Assembly: GCA_900239685.1 (NCBI GenBank)
Contig: OENT01000788.1
Location: 1 to 64,000, forward strand
Source of the DNA: Rotaria macrura
Lineage: Eukaryota > Rotifera > Eurotatoria > Philodinida > Philodinidae
DNA length: 64,000 bases
Direction of reading: 5' to 3'
Positions within the stretch are counted from its first letter, which is position 1. Each line of letters opens with the position of its first letter. The position numbers and the translations under genes are program-made. Below are positions 25,023 through 36,420 of the stretch, in pieces. A model generated the notes under the pieces. It ran no database searches and had not been told where the DNA came from. It saw only the letters and a list, made by a program, of their open reading frames with translations.

Positions 25023-28000
25023 ATGACAGAACCAATGATTACAGATCATTCAAATGCGACAATGACAGGTTAGTCTTTATCTGATTTTAATATTATATTT
25101 GCATAATAAATACATACTTCTATTCTCTTATGCATGCCTTTTGCTTTGTATAAATTTTAACGATCACTTTTATCTTATAAAAAGAATCTCGGTTTTGTTT
25201 TTTTCTCTTTTCTTCTCCGTGTTGCAGAAAATCATTTATCAATATGAATGAGTTTCGACATGCAAAGCTTCAATCTGCAGACAACTATCAACAACAAAAA
25301 AAAACAGAAATTTAGACAGACTTCTAAAAATTAATTGTTTGTTTACTTTGTCGTCTTCTTTTTATCTCCCTGTTTTAGGTACTCCACAAGATTCTACTTA
25401 TCGTTAACAAAAGAAAGAAATTATAGGACGTTCTTTTTGTTTGAAATTTCTTGTTTTTCTCTTTCTTTTCTCTGTCCCTTTTTCAGTGACAACATTAATC
25501 GAACATGCTGTCCATATGCTTCATCATCTAGCATTACTCTCTAAATCAAAGGTCGTATTTGTAATGTTTTGTACTTTTATTTATTTGTTTTAGAAAATGG
25601 TCAAACAACAAATGCAAATGAAAAGAAAGTTACTCCCCAAGATGTACCACGTCTACCACGTGAACTATCACCGTTTATAGCATTTGTAAATGTTGTTGAA
25701 CTTGATCAACGTGGTCCCCTATTTCAAGGTCCAGGTGCTAAACGTGATACAGGACGTTACAAAGTGAGACCAGTGGACGATGAAAATGTTAAACGGGCAA
25801 AAAAATTTTCTATGGAACAAAGTGTTAAATATGTACTTGTTCGACAACAACAACATCAACAACGGGCACAATTAGATTTAATCAAAAAACAACAAGCACT
25901 CTTATTAATGTGTCGGTAAGTATTTTTTTTTCAATAGAATTGAAGAACGAAGGATGAAGACGACTCTTTTTATTCTTTCGTTATTAACTTTAGAATTTAC
26001 ATTGGCAGTATTAATTTTGAATTAAATGAAGCCATGTTAAAACAAGCATTTCAACCATTTGGTCCAGTGAAATCAGTTTCATTAACATTTGATCCAGTTA
26101 CAAATCGTCATAAAGGTTTTGCTTTTCTCGAATATGAAACACCTGAAGCAGCACAATTATCTATTGAACAAATGAATGGTGTTATTCTTGGTGGAAGAAA
26201 TATTAAAGTAAGAAAAATGCACATTTAATATAAACATCAATACTTGATTGATACAATTTGTTTAATTATTTACGTAGGTTGGTCGACCATCGAACATGCC
26301 ACAAGCACAACCAATTATCGATTTATTAACTGAAGAAGCCAAAAATTACAATCGCATATATGTTGCTTCAATTCATCCGGATTTAACTGAATCCGATATT
26401 CAAAGTGTATTTGAAGCATTCGGTAAAGACTACGGCATATGTTTTAGACAAAAAGAAAACATTCATAATCTTTCTTTTATTTTTCTAGGTAAAATTAAAA
26501 GTTCATCATTATCCAAAGATAGTGCAACAGGAAAACATAAGTATGTTTTACTATTTATTATATTGAAGTTCTTTCAAGAATGATTTTGCAGAGGTTATGG
26601 TTTTATTGAATACGATACAGTTCAAGCGGCACAAGATGCAATTAATTCGATGAATTTATTTGATCTTGGTGGTAGGTTATATTTATTTTGAAATGAACTT
26701 TTGTTTATCATAGATAGTCAACCATTGAGAGTTGAAGCAGTCGAATGTAGTTTCTGGTTGCCTGTAAAAGATACCATCAGGCAATAGAACGAAAGAAACT
26801 GATTCGATGCATCTTTGTTTTTTATAATATCATAAGATTAGATAGGTTAAAACGTTTTATCTGAAGGCTCTTAGTCCATAGGAACTTAATTAGTTTATTC
26901 GGTTCGATATTTGTCTAATGTAATGATTTCTATGCATCAGGAAAAGTTTAAAAATGAGATGAAATATTTCTCAGTTAGTAACATGTTGAGAATTGGCGAA
27001 TGAAACAGAAGGAGCGTAGCTAGAAATTGATTTCAAGATTAACTAAAGAAACTATAAAGACAAGTGTTTCCCCATGACAAGTTTTTGAAAGTATGTGATG
27101 ATACATCTTTACTCAAATCTCATTTACATCTATCAATAACACTAGAAATGTCTATTAAAAATTATACGATATAGCATAATCGTTGAAGTACACATCCATT
27201 TTATGTGAAGTAATCACAATTTAGACAGTTTCTTCGTCGAAGTGACTTTTTTTACGAGCTACTGTCTTCGAATCATAATATTGTTTCATGTGTTGATTGT
27301 TTCTTGTCTTTGTACTCTAGGACAATATCTTCGTGTAGGAAAAGCAATAACACCACCTGAAGGTTTATTTGCATCAGCACAACCTGTAGCAAGTCAAATG
27401 CCAACAGCTGCAGCATTGGCTGCAGCAACTATCACTGCTCAACTACAAGCTAAAGAACTTGAAACGAACTCACAACCGATCGTGGTACAATTATCGTCTA
27501 CAATATTAAAATTGAATCTAGTAACTAGCATTTTTCTTTTGATAGACTGCTTCGCAAATAATCAATAATCCATTAACACAAGTTGGTTTTCTTGGCGGTA
27601 CTATTGCACCGACGACAGTCGCTGCTGCTCTTTCAGCTGCTTCATATGGTGGTGCATCGGCTGTTACATCGAGTAAACAAAAAGAATCTCTCTATTCATC
27701 GAACTTCATATTCATTTTTTAGTGATTTCTACTATACTCAATCCAACGAGTGCTTTACCAAATGTAATTCCTCAACCGTCAATTATTGGTTCACCTGGCA
27801 TTCTTTCGAAGTAGATCATTCTCATTACGTTTTTTTCCTAAACTTTTTCTCATGAAATCTATCATTAGTTTTGCATCACCACTCGTTACAAGTCTACCAA
27901 CGTCGTCACCAGTACAACACGTACTAAAACCACCTCCACCACCGCAAGGTAAAATAGTGATTTGCTTTTCCTGTTATTATTTTCAAAAAGAATGAATATA

Positions 28001-28871
28001 ATCCTAGTGATTATTCCACCGGCACCGGTTTCAATGTCGATTCCACAACCTGCTCTATTAGAAGAACCTCCAATACCTGTAGGCATGAAATTTGATTTAC
28101 AACCTCAACAACAACAACAACCGACACAACCATTAACTCAACCAACACAACAACAACAATATCCATCGATTTCACTAGTTTTACCGAAGAATCAATCGTC
28201 GAATAGTTTAGATACCATCGATAGTCAAAAAACTGTTTTAGACTTGAAAAATACTGACGATCCAATGGCTAGCTTATCTCAACAAGAAGAGCTAAGCGTT
28301 AAAGGTAAATTTGATAATAATCACAATAACAACAAGCATATACTTCTATTTTTATTCTCTAAAATAAAACAGGTCGAGAACAACGACATTTGTTGATGCA
28401 AAAATTGAATCAACGTCGACTTGATTCACGCGTATGTGTATTAAGAAATATGGTCAGTCCAGAAGACGTCGATGATGATTTACAACAAGAAATTACAGGT
28501 TAGATTATTGTTTTTTTCTGACAATTGAGCACCTTGCTTGTTGTTTCTTTCATTTCGTCCATGTGTTTTTTCTTACAGACGAATGTTCGAAATATGGTGA
28601 AGTTAGTAAAGTTGTTATTTACACTGAGAAACAAGGCGAAGAAGATAATGCAGAACAAATCGTGAAAATTTTTGTCGAATTTCAAAATAGTAAAGGTAAA
28701 TATTGTTATGACCGAATATACATTCATATATACATGAAGCAAGTAAAAACGAATATTTTAGAAGCAGAAAAATCAGCTGATTCTCTTAATGGACGATGGT
28801 TCGGGGGTCGAATGATAAAAGCTGAGTTATATGATCAAGTTGCTTATCAAGCTGAAGATCTCTCTGGTTAA
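25023..28871 (+). CDS. PUF60: PUF60/half-pint splicing factor
   Basis: Fourteen exons (25023-25068, 25594-25915, 25994-26207, 26278-26422, 26489-26540, 26592-26671, 27321-27484, 27546-27672, 27723-27810, 27869-27948, 28008-28304, 28373-28498, 28579-28695, 28762-28871) sum to 1,968 nt, 655 aa, all phases consistent. PUF60 is a nuclear poly-U-binding protein that helps U2AF/U2 snRNP define 3' splice sites. The order is: [15 protein letters not shown] helix; RRM1 with [11 protein letters not shown] and GFAFLEYE (about 124-200); the linker [19 protein letters not shown]2 with [11 protein letters not shown] and GYGFIEYD (about 216-292); [11 protein letters not shown]; a long Ala/Pro/Gln-rich region; and a C-terminal UHM domain with [15 protein letters not shown], a Glu-rich helix and the signature NGRWFGGR. 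It is longer than human PUF60 (about 560 aa), mostly through the low-complexity linker. Intron 6 is 649 bp. Confidence 0.95.
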
Positions 28872-28979
28872 CTAGACGCTTTGTTCGTTTGTTTGTTTTT
28901 TTCTATGTCTGTGTCTTCAGTCATTGTATATTCTCTCTTTTTTGTGTATGTTACCAAAAAACAAAAAATAACAAACAGC

Positions 28980-28985
28980 AATAAA
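28980..28985 (+). promoter_or_regulatory. Polyadenylation signal AATAAA of PUF60
   Basis: A canonical hexamer lies 108 nt after the PUF60 stop codon, in the expected orientation. Confidence 0.6.
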
Positions 28986-30322
28986 GTACTAAACATATAG
29001 CTTATTAGTAAAATCTCTTTCTTTAACTGCAGATGACAAGAAAAACTGTAGGATTTGAATTCTACGGCGTTATTATTCATTGAATGCCAGTCATATGAAA
29101 AAATAGAAGAAATGAATTTATAACATGAAATCATCCATTTACATTTCATCAAAATTCGATTCTAATAATCTGAAGTACAGTAGACATTTATTTCTTTGTT
29201 GAAGAAAATGATTTCGCAACTCTTTCACGTGTTAGTTTAGTGCAAAAGAGTAAACAAGAATAATCATACCTGCCTGAAATACCTCGACGGTATACAGTAT
29301 AAAAATAGAATATTTCTTTTTCTCTATTCATATTGTAATTGAACAAAGAGTAGATTCATTAATACTAGGAAAAATTTGTAACTTTCATCGTTGTAATCAA
29401 TTAGAAGTATCCATGGTAACCGTCACCTTATACTATGTGTGAAACATTAAGATATAGAAAGTTTACTTCATCAAGAAAAAATCTCCCTACTAATTAAAGG
29501 TAAAAATCGTGAGATTATGAAAAATCGATTGATCTTTTGTTTATTTTTTTACCATAAACAGATGAAGAGACTACAAGTTTTTCTAATCAATTCTATTGTT
29601 CATTTTTGTTAAATTCGACAAACTGATGTTTGACTTGAATCTTTGTTTACAGACAGATTCAATTAGAAAAAGTTAACAATGAAAGAGTGAAGAAATTTTA
29701 ATTCTCATCAATTTTGAAAGACAAATAATTGATCGCACAGTAATATTGATGTACACTTTAATACAGACACACTACCACGTACTTTTTTATCGTTGAATAA
29801 ATTTGAGAAAAAAAATCGAAACATTTCAGACAGAATACAACCATAATGAAATTCTATCTCGATGTAACGATGTATAAAGTTTCGAGTGAACAGTAATTTC
29901 TTTCCGGTGTTTTATTGAAGCAGAAGGTCATTCATTTTGAGTATATAATACAACTGCAGCACTTCTGTCGTAATAGACTAAGGTTGCAAATTTTTCTCCA
30001 TAGCATATGTGATTCAATTGAATTTACGTGATACAATTAGTTAGGATTGGAAATAAATTGATCAGTTCGAGCACGTGCCGTATGAATGCAGACAAAGAAT
30101 ACGAAAAGAAAAGATGTTTATTTCCTATTCATGAAAAAAATCTCGATGCATCACAATTCTTTCGCGAAAGATTTCATTATTGTCAATCAACATGATTGAT
30201 TATTTCTTGCCTAGATTATGAAATAAATGTGATACGTAATATTTATTGATTTATTTCGAATGTAATATACAAAGAAATGTTGTCATTTTAGATAAGTATT
30301 ATTCATACGTTGAATATTCAAA
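28986..30322. other. Intergenic between convergent gene ends
   Basis: It separates the 3' end of PUF60 (+) from the 3' end of the coiled-coil gene (-). It holds AT-rich sequence with no exon, repeat or RNA gene that I could support. Confidence 0.55.
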
Positions 30323-31699
30323 CTAAATATGAACAGACGGAACTTTCGCATTTGTATTTATACTTCCACAGGCTGCTGTTGGTGATGATGTGCGTAGTTG
30401 TTCATCATCACGACTTAAGAGTTGAAGTGATTTTTTATTTGTTTGAAGTTGTTCTTCACTTAATAGTTCATCATCGTCATCATGTAATGGACTTTGAATA
30501 TGAATTGTATTCGATGAATTATGTTGTCGACGTACAGCTGATACACGTGCTTCAATTTTTTCTCTATGTGCATTTTCAAGACGTTGCCGTCTAAAGAATC
30601 AGAAATGAGAAGTAGTTTTCGAAGAGACAGAAAAAAAAATATTATTCAATGTAGCATTTTATGAAACTTACGCTAAATTAGCTTCATTTGCTTGACCAAG
30701 AATTTCATTCGCTTCAATCATATTGTTTGTTTTTATTTTCTTTTCATTAACACGAGCATGTAACAGTTGATTTTGTCGGTATCTTTCATGTTCTAATTTA
30801 ATATCTACACCTTTCATTTTTTTAATGATATCTGCTGTTTGCTTAATTAAAAAAGTAAATAGAAAATACCAATCTTGTAAAGTAGTTCTAATCTATAAAA
30901 TACTTTTTCCAGTGAATCATCATACAATTCACGATTTTTTTTATTTTCTTCGGCACGTTTTTGTCGTTCACGTCTACGAATATATTTAAGAACGGCAGCT
31001 TTATCTGTCGGATATTGTGCGGCGTTCGTTTGATTCGATGAGAGAAGTGCTTGAAAATGCGCTTGATATCGTGGCGTTATAGCTGAATTCGAACGACTAC
31101 CAAATAGTTCATCAAAATTTCGATTTCTTCGCGTAAAGATTGACAATGGAACAGCATTTTCTTAAATAAAATTATTGTTGTTTGTTAACAACATACAAAT
31201 AAGATTAGTAGCTGTCAAATTTACCTTCACTAACTTTTTTCAATTTGAATTTTAAAATATCTTCGAGTTCTTTTCTACTTTCATCTTGTTCACGTCGAAA
31301 TTCGTCAAATGAACTTCTTAAGATACGTCGACTTTCATCTAATACACAAATGACATGTTGACTATCATCAGTTTTTATTTTGTCTACTGCACGTAAAACA
31401 AGTTCCTTAGAAAGAAACAGAAAAAAAGTATGTGAATTCTTAGAAATCATGTTTGCTTCTTTTTTTTTAAGACAATTTACTTGAGTTTTTGGATATACAT
31501 TAGATACACCGAGATCAGAAGTTAATCTTTGGCGAGAATCTTGAGGATAGTTTACACTACTTGTTATTATCTGTGGCGATCTATCTGTCATGTTTATGTT
31601 TTGCTGTTCGCGTTGACTTGTTGCAGAAGGATAAGATCTTGATGAAAGATTTGGATACGGTACTGATGAAGGTGACGATGATGCATCCATCGCTAGCAT
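30323..31699 (-). CDS. Coiled-coil protein of unknown family
   Basis: Five minus-strand exons (31699-31481, 31405-31225, 31160-30904, 30841-30672, 30590-30323) sum to 1,095 nt, 364 aa. A Ser/Pro-rich N-terminus (about 75 residues) precedes a long, highly charged helical region rich in Glu, Lys and Arg. Blocks include DESRRILRSSFDEFRREQDE, YIRRRERQKRAEENKKNREL and RQRLENAHREKIEARVSAVR, typical of coiled coils. The C-terminal tail is acidic and polar (HDDDDELLSEEQ). There is no membrane segment or catalytic motif. Between exons 3 and 4 a 62-bp intron restores phase 0. The first ATG (31699) overlaps an acceptor-like TAATGCTAG, so translation may instead start at 31690. Codon use is coding-like throughout, so the gene is probably real, but I cannot name a family; a cytoskeletal or ciliary role is only a guess. 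Confidence 0.72.
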
Positions 31700-32742
31700 T
31701 AAAAAATAAGAAAAATAATAGAATGATACTTTTATTTGCTAACTTGAGTAAAGAAAGACAAGGAAAATATTCGGTTGTTGCAAAACTTATGAATACGAGA
31801 AAATAAGATGAAAAAAAATTAGAATGAGAGAAAAAAAAGCCATTTATGATGCCTAGTATATCAACTTGCGAGAAAACAAAAAAGGAAATGAAAGAAGAAG
31901 AATACGTAAATAACAGTTCAATTCGTCGAAGTGTTGTTTTATTAATATGTGTCCGTGAACTGCATCTAACTAAGTAAATATTAATACAAGTTACTCTGAC
32001 GTCAAAAACAAAGAAAATTTTACTTCTATTATTTTCCGTATTATTGCATCGAACTTTCTTTACACTAAAACTGTTGATGTTACTGAAATTGAGACCAATG
32101 ATACGCACCTACTCATTATGAAATAGTAAAACAGAAAGATCTGATAAAAATTTTCTATGACGTTTTTATGATTTTATGCGTGCAAGATATCCATCGTCCT
32201 ACGGATGATTGTAAACATTGTATGAAGTATGAATTTCTTTAAAAATTGTTTTTATTGTCAGTGCACGACTACTAAAATAGCATATTCTTGAAAAACATTT
32301 TTAAATGAAAGTAATCGAACTAATTAAGAAGACGAACACAATTTATGTTCGAATTCCAAATTGAAATATTGCACCGGACCAATTTTTTATGATGCATAAT
32401 CTTAGTTGTGGCATTTATTTCGAAACCAGTAGAGTTGTTTTTTGAATTCTGTCAGGATATTTATTTACGAATCAAGAGATCTTAGCAAGTCCATTATGGA
32501 CTAACTATTTTCAGAAAAGTTCAACTCAATGTACATTTTCAAGTCAAATGGAAATTATTGAATTGTTTTTTAAAGATATGAAAAAGTAATTACAAATGAA
32601 TATTTATGTTTTTTTTTTGGTCGAAATTCAACATTTTCATAGATTAAAGAAAATAAGAAGACATCGCTTGATTTCATCAATCATAAATTTGCTAATTGAA
32701 CGATTTGACAATTTAATGACTTACTTTTTTTAGATCGATATA
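31700..32742. other. Divergent intergenic region
   Basis: It lies between the 5' ends of the coiled-coil gene (-) and TRMU (+), so it should hold both promoters. A long minus-strand open frame here (about 31581-32108) is Phe/Ser-rich and out of frame with the adjacent exon, and I consider it spurious. The last bases before TRMU are a T-tract and TAG (ending 32733). Confidence 0.5.
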
Positions 32743-34296
32743 ATGAGTTCACATATTAGAAAACGTATTGTTTGTGCAATGTCCGGTGGTGTCGATAGTT
32801 CAGTATCGGCAGCTCTACTAAAGAAAAAAGGTTTCTTATACAGTATCTTATATTTCATTATCTCTAGCTTCAATTTCCTTTCTTTTTATTCTCAAGGTTA
32901 CGAAGTCATCGGTTGTTTTATGCGTAATTGGGAAAAGCATGAAGATGATGATAGTCCAACGAAATGTACCAATGATAGAGATCTTGAAGATGCTACTTAT
33001 GTTAGTCGTAAATTAAATATTCGTTTGCATACGGTTGATTTTATCAAAGAATATTGGACGAAAGTATTTGAACCATTTCTTAATGATTATCAAAATGGTC
33101 TAACACCAAATCCTGATATACTCTGTAATAAATATATTAAATTTAATTCGTTACTTAAATATTGTCAAGAGCGTTTGGATACAACATGTTTAGCAACAGG
33201 ACATTACGCACAAATAAAACGGGATGAACAAGGAATTAAGTATTGATTTCATAGAAGAATGAAAAAAAAACACAATTCAAAGAATATTTTTTTAATGTTT
33301 TTTATTTCATGTTTTTAGAATATAAATTAATACGTGGTATTGACGTCATAAAAGACCAATCCATCTTTTTATGCCATTTGAATCATAGTGTATTACCGTT
33401 CATTGAATTTCCAGTTGGCGGTATGATGAAATCTGACGTCAAACGTATAGCAAGCGAAATGAATCTTGAGAGAATTGCTCAAAAACATGAAAGTAAATCT
33501 TACTAATAAGACAAAACAAATTTTTCTAAGCTTAATCTTTCTCGTCAAAAAAATATAAATAAAAATAAAAACAATAGGCATGGGTTTATGTTTTATTGGT
33601 AAACGAAAATTTTCTCGTTTCATTTCACAATATATTCCTGACAATATTGGTTATGTAAAGTCAATTGAAACAAATGAAATTATTGGGGAACATCACGGAT
33701 TGCATTGCTATACGATAGGACAACGTATTAGTGTGATTCATCCACAAAATAACTCATCGAAACCTTTATTTATTGCAAAAAAAGATCCTATTGAAAATAT
33801 AATTTATGCTGTAAAATAACAAAGTTCAAATTGCGTCGTTTGAATATTAATTTTCTTTTATCTAATCTATTTCAGGCACCCGGTACGAATCATCCAGCAT
33901 TGTTTACGAATTCTTTTCATACAGATAGACCACATTGGATTAATGAAATGCCAATACAATTGAAAAAAACTGGTAAATATCAATGTGATTTTCGTTTTCA
34001 ACATAAGCATCGATCAATACCGGTTGTTGTTTTACTCTCAAATAATAATTCTTTACAAGTATCGTTACCTATACCAATACGTTCTATATGTCCAGGACAA
34101 GTAAAACATTGAAAAAATTGTCTTTTTCTTTCAGAAATTCTAATTAATGTTGCTGTTTTCTTTTTAGTATGCAGTGTTCTATGACAAAAATGAAGTATTA
34201 GGTGCTGCACGTATTATTGATAGTGGTAAATCACTATATGATTTAAAATGGACAGAGCCACTTGTAAACTCAGATTTATTTCTGAATATGTGTTGA
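32743..34296 (+). CDS. TRMU: TRMU/MTU1, mitochondrial tRNA 2-thiouridylase (splice-phase break)
   Basis: Six exons: 32743-32830, 32897-33239, 33319-33492, 33578-33810, 33876-34100, 34168-34296. The enzyme activates the wobble uridine of mitochondrial Lys, Glu and Gln tRNAs with ATP and replaces oxygen by sulphur. Visible hallmarks are the PP-loop SGGVDSS, LTPNPDILCNKYIKF with its catalytic Cys, ATGHYA, the KDQSIFL block, MGLCFIGKRKF with the second Cys, YTIGQR, APGTNHPAL and a C-terminal FRFQHKHRSIPV domain. There is no long N-terminal mitochondrial presequence before the PP-loop. At intron 2 the only GT donor leaves two bases, while the only suitable acceptor needs one left over. The summed exons (1,192 nt) exceed a multiple of three by one, and a stop follows immediately. 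All other junctions fit. Possible causes are an unusual splice, an assembly error or a true lesion. Confidence 0.9.
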
Positions 34297-34896
34297 TTTA
34301 GTTTTGTGTTTTTCTTTTCTTGTAAATATTTCAAAAGAATGAAAAAAGAAAAGGCTCGTTCGATACCAACTTTAGTGATTAGTTGTCATATATTATTTCC
34401 TCAAGGAATAGATTAACTATATTTCAAACGAAGAAATGTATCAAATTTCATTTTTGTTATATGCGATGCATAAGTTGATACGTCCTCTCAATGATTTTTT
34501 TTGGGCTTTTCTTGTTGTAACCCATGAAAAAGTAAATGAAAGCGAACAAAATGAAAAAGGTCTGAGCTTTTCCTGTATCTTAAACAAACGCAAATAGAAG
34601 TCTTTGAAAGAGAATATTCGATATGTATTGAAAAGAGACAATATTTTATATTTGCACTAAGAACGAATCGTATGGTGTAGAAATGATAGAATGTATTTGA
34701 AGTGTCTGATTTTGTTGTCTTTGCCATACGATGATAGGAAACTATAACAAATAAAATAACGGATTCATATTATAAATATCGATGACTCTCATTGTATGAC
34801 AACTTATTGAAAATAATCAAGTTCTCAATTCTTTTTATTGGTAGTTAGTTCCTATCTTGAGAACTACATTGATTAATTAATTATCGTTAGACAAAC
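34297..34896. other. Intergenic between TRMU and the four-TM gene
   Basis: No exon was recognised. Minus-strand open frames at 34441-34727 are not supported by splice sites or motifs. An acceptor-like ATCGTTAG ends 6 nt before the next start codon. Confidence 0.5.
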
Positions 34897-36163
34897 ATGA
34901 TCAAATCAACAGTAATTTGTACCAGTTTTGCTTTGATACTTCTTTCAATAACCTTGGTTTTTCATATTGTGGCCATGGTATCTCCTCGTTGGAAGTGAGT
35001 ATTTATTTATCTTGAATGCAATTAAAATTTTTGAATGTTTTTGTAAACGAAAAATAAAGTGTTATAAAATTATAATAGTGTAATCAAGCCGCATTTCATT
35101 TTACTTCATTTTGCTGCTCAGATGTACGTAAAAACAACAATTTAAAATTTTTACTAGTCAAAAGTATTAAAAATAGCGAAGCCGAACAAGTTTACTTGTT
35201 TGTTCTTTGCCATATGAGTTACGATGCTCAATAAGGTTTCTTCGGACCACAATTCTAGATGAAAAAACGGACTTTCGAATGTTAATGTTTAACCTGTTTT
35301 CTAATTAAGTTTTAAAATATCCTTTGATATCTCATGAAAAAACTTAAAGGAAAATCAATTACAAAAGTTATTTAAGTTAGATATTTGTTTTTCGGTTATT
35401 CATCCTTACTTATTAACTAGAAACGAAACTTTAACTTATAGAATATACGAACATCGTCTGACTCATGATAAAACATTGTTTGTTGGTCTGTTTCAACGTT
35501 GTGAAAATCGTCAGAATAATTTGAGTATCAAGCTGAATAAGACGGATTTCGTTTGTGACGATAATAAATATTGCTTTTATGAAAATGAACATTGCCGAAC
35601 AGCAGTATATCCAGGGCCCGAGCATCAACGTCAATACATATGTTATTTGAATAACAATCAATATAAATGTGATTATTCATCTATAGCAAAAGGTCTTATC
35701 TCTTGTACAATAATTGCTGCTGTTACACTTGGCATATCTTTAATATTGGTTTTTTCGCATATATTAATTAATGAATTTAAATACAAAATTCACATGTATG
35801 TAGCAATTTTAACGCTCTGCTTCTTGTTTCTTGGTTTTATATTTCTTCTTACTACACTTATTTTACTTGGTTCAACAATGCGATATGATTTATATCAATT
35901 TCGTTATGATTTAAATTTTCGTTTAAAATCATGTACGTGTACTAAATTCAATTTTCAATAGAAGATATTTTAAATTTTTTCTTCTAGATAATGCTACAAC
36001 CATCAACATTAGAAATAATGTGACAGCCAATGCTACTAAAAATTATGACATTCGTATTGATTGGTCAGCTGTACTAGAAATAATAGCATTAATATTATCG
36101 AGTTTTACAATTGTTTCTCAAATTGTTTATTTATTTTTAACGAATCGAAATCGTATTGGATAA
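34897..36163 (+). CDS. Four-transmembrane protein, claudin/PMP22/clarin-like
   Basis: Three exons (34897-34994, 35442-35932, 35988-36163) total 765 nt, 254 aa. The first hydrophobic segment lies at about residues 8-30. A roughly 85-residue extracellular loop follows, containing PRW, then GLFQRC and several further cysteines (DFVCDD, KYCFYE, EHCRT, YICYL, YKCDYS). Three more membrane segments come after it: GLISCTIIAAVTLGISLILV, VAILTLCFLFLGFIFLLTTL and VLEIIALILSSFTIVSQIVY. The W...GLF-x2-C arrangement resembles the W-GLW-C-C signature of the claudin/PMP22/clarin superfamily. Topology and size fit, but sequence is too divergent to name a subfamily. N-glycosylation sequons (NATT, NVTA, NATK) lie in the second extracellular loop. 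The gene converges on TBATA, with 257 bp between the two stop codons. Confidence 0.75.
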
Positions 36164-36420
36164 ATGCGGATATTCTTTATTCTGTTTTCCCTTTCATGTC
36201 ACTATTTAATTTTACTCAAACTTTTCGATAAATAGGAGGGTATATTCTGTAGCAAAAACGTAAAGAATTCGTTTAATAGACCATTTTACATACTAGGAAA
36301 AAAACCAGTTACTGTTCGTTTATTATTATATTCTTTGTTCACACTAGTTTTTATCGATGTTCATTCATATTTATATTTATAATAATAGATATTAGAGCTT
36401 GATACTGATTTTTCTTTCTT

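Noticed and set aside
30310..30594. Plus-strand open frame of 94 codons
   Set aside because: It is a shadow of the last exon of the minus-strand coiled-coil gene.
30835..30869. A 35-nt intron in the coiled-coil gene
   Set aside because: A 62-bp intron at 30842-30903 also restores phase, with a normal length and pyrimidine tract.
31581..32108. Minus-strand open frame of 175 codons upstream of the coiled-coil gene
   Set aside because: It is Phe/Ser-rich from pyrimidine tracts and overlaps the coiled-coil first exon in a different frame. No family was seen.
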